Assembly (NCBI GenBank): GCA_963989385.1
Contig: OZ022498.1
Coordinates: forward strand, 7,881,501 to 7,945,500
From: Ctena decussata
Taxonomy: Eukaryota; Mollusca; Bivalvia; Lucinida; Lucinidae
Direction of reading: 5' to 3'
Length of the DNA: 64,000 nucleotides
The notes beneath the pieces are model-generated. The model worked only from the letters and a program-made list of their open reading frames with translations, made no database searches and was not told the origin of the DNA. Position 1 is the first letter of the stretch. Each line of letters begins with the position of its first letter. Made by a program: the position numbers and the translations under genes. Shown here one piece after another: positions 43,633 through 55,600 of this stretch.

Positions 43633-46189
43633 CAGTTAAGGATGCCAATGGATTTTCACAGGATTTGAATCAAATTCAGTCGTTAGGAGTTTCCGTGCTG
43701 AAAAGCTGTTTTAAATTAATAGCACTCGAAGACGGATTTGAACATACAGAAAAAATCTGCCTGGGCGATTTAACATGAGTGCGCAAGTTTTATCTTATTC
43801 TATACCCCGCCGTCGCCAATTACAGATTTTTAAAAGTCTGCAAAGTTTAAAAGCTGCTGCGATAGAGTTGCTGATTCATATGGCAATCCCAAAAAATAAT
43901 AACATCGTGAGAACATGAGAGAAGACGTACATACAGACCTTCTCAAGAACAGCAGAGGTTGGTTGAGACGATTCAGCAAAGTACGTATGTCCACATCGAA
44001 CCCTGTGTAACATTATTGCATTACTTTATGCAAATAAAGGTAAGATTATTTTAGCTATAAACAATTATCACTATTAGTTCCCATACCTGATCAAGGAGTT
44101 AAGGGAGTGGGAATACTTATATTCATTTAAATTTCGTTCGGGGAGATGCACCTGCCGAAATAGCCCCCCCCCCCCCCCCCCCCCACCCACCCACCACTAC
44201 ACACACACAACATGCCCTTACTTGTTTCCATCCGTTTACTTCGTTTGGAAAATCTAATTCATGTTTTTGGTGACCAATAACTGGTGACCTCTTTTTGAAA
44301 ACGTAAACAACTATATTTCTCTATTTTAATAGAAGAAACTTAATTGCTGTATGTCTGTCTGTTTCAGCCAATCTACCCATTTCCGCCAAAATTTTCAGAA
44401 AATCCAATCCATGTTTTTGATTTAACCAATTACCGGTGGCCTCTTTTTGATTTAACCAATAGCCAGTGGCCTCAAATTGACAATGTAAACAATATGGCGT
44501 GATAAACATTTACTGGGACATAATCAGGATGGATTAAAGGTTCTTTTGGTGACCTTTTGAATATTATTGGTTGGGATGAGGAATTTAACTATTACTTATG
44601 TAAGTTATATATGTAATTTGATTCGGGGATGTTTCAAATGTCTTAATTTTAGCTGGGAAAAGCAGCGCGTCGAGCGAACGCGGTCCTTGCGTAAGAGTGA
44701 TGGCTATATCCGTATGAGAGTTCGCGTTCCGAAGAATAACAAAAACGTAAATAACAGCATAAAAACGTAAAATATGAATGTCTGGAACGCAGAACTCTCA
44801 TGTATGGGAGTAACTCGTCCCCAAGATCGATCCCATGAAAATATGAGACGCGAAATCTAATGACAATGGAATTTTTAGCTGCATAGAGTAAAAAAGGGAG
44901 AATAATTCCCCTGTAATGTCGTGAATCTTCTATGATAAATTTGTATGTCAACATTGCAGGCTTAATCAAAACACAGACCAGACAATATATATAATTATTA
45001 CCGACTGACGTTTGTTGACTTTTTTTTTTCAGTCCAAGTTAGCAGAAGCTTTACCAACTCTTCATTTGAAGGTAAATTTGTCCACACTTTTTCCCGCAAA
45101 ATGTCAACACACAAGACATGTTTGGTCTTGTTTTGTGTAAATAACCCATCCGCTGAATAGTCTGACACAGGTAATTGTATAGATAATCTTTAATGCACAT
45201 ATAATACGACCAGGGTGATTGGAAAACCCGTGATCAAGATTGTGTTTGTTATTTTTATCCACACCTCCATAGCAACAAAGTAAACAGAAAGCACATGTGA
45301 CTACTTGTAATTGATTTGGTCAGAACAGGACACAAATATATTGCGTTTGAAAGTCGTGGTTGTTTGTTTTGTTTGTTATCAGGATACTCAGACATGTAAG
45401 TGCCCACAGCATTTCCAGTTGTTGCATTTTAACTTGATTACTTAGCACTCTTTCACATAAAATCATTAGCATAGATAGCTCGGGTGTCTGGATAAATCTG
45501 TGAGGTTTGTCTCAAGACTGGCTGCGTCCCTCTGTCATGCAGGTTTGAGTCCAGCTAGATATGTTGATGTCGGCATGTATGAATGGTTAACTGTTCCTTT
45601 TGCTGTTTCCATTTTCATAAAGATGTTCCCCAGGAGGCTCCATTGGAAGTTCGTATCCATTGTTGCACGCTCCTTGCACTGGAATCCTGTTCCTTTTATA
45701 ACTTTGCCCTATTTATACCTGCCATCCTCCTAACACCCACCTCCTTACAGCAGGCTTGCCAAGTACAAGCTTGTAGTAGAGAGGTTGCAGTGTGTATTCA
45801 GTGGAATGCATGATCTTGCCTGTTAGAATGTTGGCACAGTTGTAGTTGTAGCTTTATTAGATATCCTCCTTAGAAGTAAGATTTCTGATGAGTATGCAAT
45901 GGTAACTCTGATATTAATTGATTTTTATTATTGTACACTGCTGTTAGCCCTGTTGTGAACAGCTAAAGCAATCACTGTAGATAGGAGAATTAAAAAGAAA
46001 TTTCTAGAGTCCTTTTCATTAATTTTGTAGGAAAACCTATGTCTAGTTAGAGCCAGCTTGGTCTGGTCACAAATATGTTTTCAGGACAAAATAAGAAAAT
46101 ATCCCATGTACTTACCATCAGATAATCTTCTTATCTTGAGCTCTGCCATTAATTATTACCTTATATAAAGGTTTTGAAAAAATATAATT
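43633..46189. other. Intergenic between the giant element and the SOUL-like gene
   Basis: No gene is recognised. It includes a C run (44166-44184), an ~150-bp tandem duplication around GTGGCCTCTTTTTGATTTAACC (44248-44495) and a hairpin at 44712-44804. The promoter and any 5'UTR exon of the downstream gene may lie here. Confidence 0.5.
44712..44804. repeat. Short inverted repeat
   Basis: GTATGAGAGTTCGCGTTCC (44712-44730) pairs with GGAACGCAGAACTCTCATG (44784-44802) around a ~53-nt A-rich loop. Confidence 0.6.
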
Positions 46190-46424
46190 GAGCCAAGACA
46201 TGACAAAAACCAAAAAAGTGGCATGTGCGCCAATCAAAGACTTAGCAGCCTGGGCATCTGCCCAGTCTGATCAGTCTTTCCTGTGCACTTGAAAGGTAGC
46301 TAAGAATCTATGCTAGTTCCATAAAGACAGGGAAGACTCTGATCAGACTGGGCGGATGCCCAGGCCAGTCTGAGACTTTGCTGGGCCCACAGTCCACTTT
46401 CTTGGCTTTGTCGTGTCAAGGCTC
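46190..46424. mobile_element. Palindromic MITE (GAGCCGCGACA family)
   Basis: GAGCCAAGACATGACAAAAAC at the left, TTTGTCGTGTCAAGGCTC at the right. It is 183 bp upstream of the start codon of the SOUL-like gene. Confidence 0.7.
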
Positions 46425-46606
46425 AGTTTGAGAAACAAAAGTTAGATGAAAAAATGTAACAAAATAGACAGTAAAAGAGATCTCAATGTAGCCTCACACT
46501 GTAAAAGCGATACTTAGTCTGTCAGATCTGCCATACATAATGGGCAATTCAATGTTAACAGACCTCAAGATAAAGGGATTTTTGGTTTACTGTTCCAGAG
46601 AGCATA

Positions 46607-49600
46607 ATGTCTACAGAAGTTGAGCTGCATGCTGTTGGTAGTCAACAAGACACAGCACAGACTACTGAAGAACAGCCAGACAAAGTTCCTGTGGAAAATA
46701 ATGTTCAAGGACTAGAAAACCCGGCTTTTCAAGATCAAGAGCAAGATGTCCTAGAATCAGAGTTATCCCTACCCCCAATGACCTTTGTTGACTTTTTACC
46801 TGCATTGTTGGAGAAGGCAGTGTCTACTGATGATACCCCTAGATATGCTGAGTTCAGGTATACTATATACTATATATCAGAGCAATAGATAAGATTTTGA
46901 CCATTTGGGTATTTTACCTGAAGGATTTAAAATATTTGGGTAAACTGAAAAATGGAATTGGGTATTTTTCATGATACAAAATGTAACAATGAAATAGCAT
47001 AACTAAAAAGATTAGATAACAAGCAAAAATCATTAAGTCAATTGCAAAACACTAAACCCGCTCAAAAAGAATTAAACATACTTAAAATATTTCATTTGAG
47101 CTCCAAAATCATGCTTTTATCATCAGAATTTGTATTAGTGGCATGCTTTTCTGGCCTCAAACATTTAACTTCTATTCTTGCAAGTTGAAATGAATAGGGT
47201 ATTCTGTCAGTTAATTGGGTATCAATACCCCAATTTTTGAAAATGATAAAATTATTTGCTCAAAATAATTCAGAAAAACAGATAAGCTGCTTTTTGGGGT
47301 ACCCAATTAAGTAATGTGTCAAAAAGATGCTGTTGAAATTGCAAACAGTGTAAACCCTGATTAGAAAACTGATCAGCAAAGGTTAAGGAGCAGCCTGATC
47401 TGGCTCTGCACTGTTTGCTCAGACCTTTCTGTTCCCATTCTTACAGTTTTGATGGTATGTGTTTCTATGGAGAAAAAAAAAAAGAATTTAAATCCAAATT
47501 GTCATCAGAACCCTTCATTACCGAGAATTCTGGATGATGATGACGTTGTACATACATTTGTATTTGACTTATTGACAGCACAGTGATAGAGCAGGCTAAT
47601 CAGTGGATCAAAGACAACACAGATTTTATGGTGATGAAGTGTGAGTCGATAATCAGGAAACTACAGGGGGGTGATGCTGTGGATGAGGATGGTGTTGTGT
47701 TTCACGAGTCTTGCTATGGTGTCAACAAATACCTCAGAGGACTAAGGTAAAAGGGCAGGGCTGGGGTTCAGTGATATTCGAGATGTAATTTCAGTTCATG
47801 AAAGACATACATTGAGGCCCCATATTGGGCTGCTGCACATGCCCATTTCAGCCTTCACTCATATATTGTAGTCAGGATATGTGCAGATGGCATTTTGAAC
47901 AACAGGTTCTAATTATTCCTGGCCCAGAACCCCTAGACTGTATCCACAGGTTGCATCAATCATGCAAAGTTCCATATGCCACAAGGTCTTTAAGACCCAT
48001 GGCAAATTGGTAATAATACCGTCAGACATCATCAGTTCTTGACAAGCATCATGAACAGTTACTCAGAGCTCCAGATAAGAGGGGGTATTGAGGATAATTC
48101 AAAGATAATTTTTCTTATTTCTCAATGAAAACATATGTTGTGACCCCTCATTAGAACCGTCTCGACGAGACGGTTCTAATGATGGGTCACAAAATATGTT
48201 TTTGTGGAGAAATGATGATAATTATCCCTAAATTATCTCTGTTACCCCTTCTTATCTGGAGCACTGGTTACTGTCATTCCCAACTTCACAGGCTCACCAG
48301 TATTAAAGTTGGCAATTATATTAGAACAGAATATGACATTTGGTAGTTACCAGTTTACCATTAGTTATCAGTGGTAATTATCATTTTACCAGTTTGCATA
48401 TATTTGCCATTATTAAGGTGTATGAGTACACTTTCAAGGGAAACTACTCCAGTTCCAGTTTTTCCTCCCTTCTCAACAGGGGTTTACAAATATTACAGAA
48501 AAAAAAGTGAATTTGCTCCTTAGACGCAAATTCTGTCCCTTAAGAGTAGACCTCTGTTAGGAAGCGCTCAATTTGTTGTCCAGAGAAGTTACCAAAGTTG
48601 TCCCTCATTGTGAAAATGACAAAAAACACGGAGGTGTACACAGCCACCTTAAACAGGCTTTCTCAAGACCTTGTATATTAGTAAACCTTATGAAAATGTG
48701 TCACAGACCATAAATGTCTATTATTAGATATGACTGTTTTCATGCTAGTAGAATTTTATCGAACTTCAGTCGTGAATGACGTGGCATGTATTAAGCAACC
48801 TGTTTAAGCTTTTAATCTCTGTAATCAGTTAATACTGACTAAAAGAGAAAGAAACAGAGAAACCTCTATACTTGTTCCATCCTAATGGATATGCTATGTA
48901 CCTTTTTCAAAGCCCTGAAAAATTGCAATATGGTAGAGCCTCATTAGCAAATGACCTTAAAGAGTATCCTATTAATCCTAATAAATGTCCCTGCTCTAAT
49001 AAATGCCCCCTGCATCTTTTCCCAAAATAACATTATATTAACCTGCATGAATTCATGTTTGCTTCTCTGGATGAGGTAGCCCTTTAACGTTGGGTCAGCT
49101 CTTAAAGGAAAGAATTTGCTCCTGGAGGGGCAAATCTTCTTGAAGAGTTGACCCCTACTGAAAAGGGAGGCAAAAATAGTAGGGTTGCTTCCTCTGCAAG
49201 TTTACCCATTCACCTTAATACTCCTTATTTAATAGAGGTATTTAACTATTGCAGATTTACTACACTTAAGGCTCTACATAATGCCCTCTTTTGCAAAATG
49301 CAAGGTCCCAAAAGCATTTAATAGGATTAATAAGGTAGTTATTGTGGAAGGGCCGCTTTGTCAGGAGAAGCAAACACGAAGTCACAAAATTGTTTTCCAT
49401 TGTAAAATTGCAGAGAAAAAAAACACATGGAAATGTAGCCATACACATTAAAAGTGCTGTTTTTAGCTCACCTGAGCACGAAGTGCTCAAGGTGAGGTAT
49501 TGTGATCGGTCTTTGTCCGTCGTCCGGCGTCCGGCGTCAACTTTTGCTTTAAGGTGAGGTGGGAGTAATTGACAAAACACATGATTTTATTCATACTTCC

Positions 49601-52600
49601 TTATATTGTACATTTTCAGTCCCTCTTTCAGAAAATGTAATAAAAAAGGGGGGTCGCCGATGTCGTTTTTAAGATATCCGACCTCGAAAACGTCAATTTT
49701 TCCACTTTTTCGACCCGACGTTATAATGGCGTTCTATGGAAAATTCGCTTTTTTGCTCGTACCTCTTGGATAAAAACCTTCATTCTGAGAAAATAAAACA
49801 CATTTTTTTCTTCAAAAACTAATACAGTATGACCCAATGATAGAAGTTCACATTAAAGCAATAAAAATAGTAGGTCGCCGACTTAACTTTCCAGTTAAAG
49901 TGCATTAAATGCCCGGCCTGCCGTCTCTTTAGACTGAAATGTTGACGTTGCGCATGGTGACGTTAACGTTACTTAACTTTTCGCGCCACATATCAACTAT
50001 CGTTTTTTGTAGGCTACCGGCAAAATTTGTCTGGAACTTTCATCACTCATGATTGTCATTGTCTGGAAAGTGCAGGATGAAGGCAGATGTAATACGTTTC
50101 TTTTAATATCTGCATAATCCGTCTTAACTAAGTATTTTTAATTTAAAAAATCGAAACATTGCCATTATGCCCTCCCATACAGTTGACGGGCACCCGAGAC
50201 AGTTGACGGGCACCCGAGTTGGGGCGGGCTTCCACGTGTTATGACATTTGAACAATTCCCTTGTCCACTTGGCTTTTGTACAGTGTAAGCGAGTCAAGTT
50301 TTCCAGTTCCTGACCCGACCAAAGAAAGGGCCTATAATATTCTGCACGGTAACCTAGCGTTCCAACGACTGGACTTCGTCGACTCTCTCTCTCTCTCTTT
50401 CTGTAAAAATGATAGGCAGCTTTCATTCACTTTAGCGTCCAGGAGATACTTTGATATACACTTGAAACAGAAATAAGAAATGAAAAACAGAAAAGTGAAA
50501 GAAAGGCAAAGAAAAAGAAACGCCATCATATCGTATCGTATCAACGTCGATAAAAGATTCTGACAACATTTCGTCGACGTTGATAAGGCTGCCTGGCGGT
50601 GTTCAAATGCTAGGGACAGTCTAAGAATTTTTGATATAACTGAAATTTGGCATAGCTTTTGCTGATTAGTATTTAAAGTGTGGGTGGTATGATAACGACT
50701 GTCTATGGCTGCTACCATGTTAACTGCTAAGTACGTGGTGGAAGTGTAGACAGTGATCTGACTATTCATTGTACGATTCTCGATTCAATTTCACGAGGCT
50801 TTGTTATTGCAACTCAACCACTGCGAACTCCATCTAACAAACTAATGAGGAACTGTCAGAGAACAGCTTTCTACCCACGGAAAACAAGCTATATTTTTTC
50901 AGTTTCTTCTCTACGGCACTTTCTAACTCAAAAGCTGCGAACTCCGTCTCGTAAACTGTTAAGACACTGTCAAATATCCCACAAGTAGTCTTCCGCACGG
51001 AAAACTAACTATCTCTTCCAGTTTCTCCCCTACGGCACTTTCTACTTCCTTTAAATTTCGCCCAGCGCTCAGCTTCCTTGCATTTTGTGAGCAGACCATG
51101 AAGTGATCACAGAAGCGGCTAACGTTGACGCCATCTTGTTTTTATCAAATGGAACGTTCGACGTCATTACGTAACGTAGTGACGGAAACTGCCGCACGGC
51201 GGCGCTGAATTACTCCCACCTCACCTTAAACGACTTCTTCTCCAAAACTGCTAGCCGGATTTCAAAATAATTTCACAGAAATGTTCCTTGGGGGACTCAC
51301 TACCAAAATTGCTCAAATGGTTCCGCTCCGCTGAACAATATGGCCGCGAGAGCTAAAACTAGAAAAACCTTTAAACAACTTCTCCAAAACTGCTGGGCCG
51401 ATTTTGAAATAATTTCACAGAAATGTTCCTTAGGAGACCTTCTACCAAAATTGCTCAAACGGTTCCGCTCTGCTGAACAATATGGCCGCCAGAGCTAAAA
51501 ATAGAAAAACCTTTAAACAACTTCTCCTCCAAAACTGCTGGTTAGATTTTGAAATAATTTCACAGAAATGTTCCTTAGGTGACCCTCTACCTAAATTGCT
51601 CAAACGGTTCTGCTCCGCTGAACAATATGGCCGCCAGAGCTAAAAATAGAAAAACCTTTAAACGACTTCTCCTCCAAAACTGCTTGGCCGATTTTAAAAT
51701 AATTCCACAGAAATGTTCTTTAGGAGACCCTCTACCAAAATTGCTCAAACGGTTCCGCTCCGCTGAACAATATGGCCGCCAGAGCTAAAAATAGAAAAAT
51801 CTTTAAACGACTTCTCCTCCAAAACTGCTGGGCCGATTTTGAAATAATTTCACAGAAATGTTCCTTAGGAGACCCTCTACCAAAATTGCTCAAACGGTTC
51901 TGCCCCGCTGAACAGTATGGCCACCAGAGCTAAAAATAGAAAAAAGCTTTAAACATCATCGTTTCTAAAGCCAATGGCTCGATTTCAAAAAAATTCACAG
52001 AAATGTTTTACTCATGGCTCTGAACAAAAATTGCTCAAACAGTTCCGCTCCGCTGAACAAAATGGCCGCCAGAGCTAAAAACAGAAATAAATCTTAGAAT
52101 GACACAGAGGGCACAGTTATGATCCAATCATCATGAAACTTTGTCAGAATGTTTATCTTAATGAAATCTAGACCATCTTTGAAACTGGGTCATGTGGGGT
52201 CAAAAACTAGGTCACTGGGTCAAATCTTAGGAAAACCTTGTGCACACTCTAGAGGGCACAGTTATGATCCAATCTTCATGAAACTTTGTCAGAATGTTTA
52301 TTTATATAAAATCTAGGCCAAATTTGAATCTGAGTCTTGTGGGGTCAAAAACTAGGTCACTAGGTCAAATATTAGAAAAACCTCATGTACACTCTAGAGG
52401 GCACAGTTATGATCCTATCTACGTGAAACATTGTCAGAATGTTTACTTTCATGAAATTTATACCAGATTTGAAACTGGGCCATGTCAGGTCAAAAACTAG
52501 GTCACTAGGTCAGTTCTTAGAAAAACAGTGTGAACGCTTTTGAGGACACAGTTTTGTTCTAATCTTCATGAGACTTTGTCAGAATGTTTGTCTCCAATGA

Positions 52601-55600
52601 ATCTGGACCAAGGGTGCAACTTGGTCATGTTGGGTCAAAAAGTAGGTCACTAGGTTAAACCTTAGAAAAACATTGTGTACACTCTAGAAGGCACAGTTTT
52701 GATAACTTTGCCAGAATGTTCATATCCAAGAAATCTAGACCAGGTTTGGAACTGGGTCATGTAGGGTCAAAATCTAGGTCATTAGGTTAAATCTTATAAA
52801 AACCTTAGGTACACAATAAAGGGTTCATTTTCCATTTAATCTTTGTGAAACTCTGTCAGTCATATGGATGTCTCTGAGGTTAAGTTCACAGGATACTCTG
52901 GTGAGCGATCCAGGGCCATCATGGCCCTCTTGTTATTGATATCCAGTATTCTTCTGTACTTTCAGATTATGGTTGGCTCCAAGGCTAGAGACAGAAACTG
53001 AAACCCAGGTACTAGGGTACCTGACTTCTCTCCCCGACCCAGTGGAAGATTCCAGTGACTTTATGCATGCTATGTTTGCAAGATCTGATTCAGCTATACC
53101 ATCATTCTGTTCCATGCCAGAAACCATTGCAAGACTCAATAAGTTCCTCAAGAAGAAGCCAATTCCAGGTACCATGGTTACCATAAAAATATTCACACAA
53201 CTCAACCTTTTCTTTACTTGACTCTGCCATCTTCAAAATGTGACCACGTTCATTGGTCCTATCTATCTTTGTATATTGTGTATGCCCTTGAGTGCAATTT
53301 TGACAGGGCCTGCAAGTCAAGTTGTGAAGAAGTTGATAAAAGCATGACAGGTAGGCAGTCAAAAGATGATAAGTTAACTGAAGATCAACAAGAATAAGAA
53401 CCATAAGAATATGAGGCTTTGACAGATCAACATTAAGAAAAAAGTGGGATAAGGGCTAAAACTGATAAAAACCTAGTTATCCTCTCAGAGGACATCTTGT
53501 AAAATTGTTCGCAAGTAGTGCAAACCCAGAACAGACTGTACCTTACTAGGAGCAGTCTGATCTGGGTCTGCACTGTTTGCTTAAGCATTACCATTCTGGA
53601 GACTTGGATATCCATCACACTCATTTGTGATGATTAGCCATAATGCTGGCATATTTCAGTTCTCCTCAACAAACTGCTGATGGTGACGTTTGACGTACCT
53701 GCTTACACCCTATACTGATATTTTGGACTATTTTGTAATTATTTGTAGTACAAACATTTTTTGCAAAATTTTTGCTGCACAACCATTCTACATTTGTATT
53801 CTTAATACTGAAACATGGCCCAAACAATGTTGATATAATGACGTCAAGGACAAAAATTCAATTTTTCTATGCAGTACATGATTTTTCCTGTTTTCATAAC
53901 AATTTTAAAAGTTCTTGTATTTGAAAAATAAAATTTATTAAATATGCCCAATATATTGGATATTTTACTTAATTGAATTTCTTAGTGAATTTCTTCAAAC
54001 AGGGACACTCGTGTAAGAGTGTGCAAGCCCTATACATGTGTACATTTTTTGTGACCTATATATGTCTTTGTATGTTGTTCCAGGTTCCATACTGAATATT
54101 GAAACATTGCGTATAAAGTATGAAGATACAGACCCCAAATGTGCATTAAATACAGAAAAAATGTGCTGGGCAGAGAGTGGAAAGACCAGCCGTGTCTATG
54201 TATCAGCCATTAGAGTGTTCTATGTCATCGGAAAACCAGTGTTTGAGTCAATAGGTAAACAGACTGAATGTTACATGTAGTAGCATTACAAGTTTTGCAT
54301 CAAACTCCTTATTATTTATGCTGAGAACAGAGCTCTAGATAAAAAAGGCAAAGAACTCTGAATTTTCTAAATACCATATGAATCGGAGGCATTGCATTTA
54401 CTAAAAGGGGTGCTCGAAAAGAAGTAAATCAGTCACTCACCAAAATGTATCCAACAAACAGTATGTATTCAGAGCTCTAAATAAAAGGGAGTATTTGATG
54501 ATAATTAAAGATAAGTTTTATTATTTCTCATGGAAACCGTACGTTGTGACCCATCATCTGAACCGTCTCATCGAGACGGTTCAGATGAGATGGTTCAGAT
54601 GAGAGGTCACAACATATGTTTTTATGCAAAAATTACCCTTAATTATCACCAAATACTCCCTCTTATCTAGAGCTCTGAGAGAATACGTGATGGACAATAT
54701 ACCTCAGACCATGGAAAAACTCAGATTTAGACAAAGAACCTTCATGATACAAACCAGAAAATTTGTTATACTGTCAGCCTATCAAATTTTACAAGCTATT
54801 TTAGTTTCATGACCATAAAGAAGTAGAAAATTTCGCAAAGATTAATTGCTCAAAACAGTTATTGTAATCCTTAATTGGGTACTAAATTGTAATGTTTGTT
54901 TTAGGTATGCATGATGAGATTCCTGTGTGTCAAAATAACTATGAATTTATGTCCCGACTGAGGTTCTGTCCATTCACAACAGTTGTACAGAGAGCTAAGC
55001 AATGGCTACAGTCACAGAAGGTTGGTAAATAGAATAGAACATGATAAACAGTTTAGTGAAATTACTGTTTTGAGTTGCATTTACGGTATATTTTTTCTAA
55101 TACAGTTTAAGTTTGCCACAAATTGATCTTCTTATTATCCCAAAGAGATGCTGTAGAGATCCCAGAAACCTATTTTTGTGTCGGCAAACAGTTGTATGTT
55201 GATACTCAAACTGCAAAAAAATGAAAATAGTTCAATTTGCAAACAGCGTAGATCCAGCTGAGGTGGCTAATATGGCTTCTCATCTGGACCTGCACTGTTT
55301 GACCTCTAGCCTTTTAATTCTGAATAAGCTAAAGCTTGGCAAAACATTTTTATTGAAATTTTGCATACATAAATTTTGTCATCTGTTTTGGTGCTTTAAC
55401 AGTTAATTCCTTAGATTTAGCATATGATTGTACTCTTTGTTGTCAATAAATATCTATTGACATTTAAGGAATCCTTAAGGTGCATGGTCACACTACCATG
55501 ACTTGGTTGCCATTTTTATGAAGGAGACAAGAATAGTATTTTGATTCTCTGGAAGATGAATCCCTTCTCAACTGAGACTCCTCTTAAAGGAAAAAACATG

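Noticed and set aside
44813..44824. AACTCGTCCCC matching the foldback element end (31331-31340) as a terminus of the giant element
   Set aside because: Only about ten bases match, no partner end or duplication was found, and chance or a decayed foldback remnant is as likely.
51230..52830. CRISPR-like array from regular ~145-bp repeats
   Set aside because: Units are contiguous tandem repeats with no unique spacers, in a eukaryotic intron.
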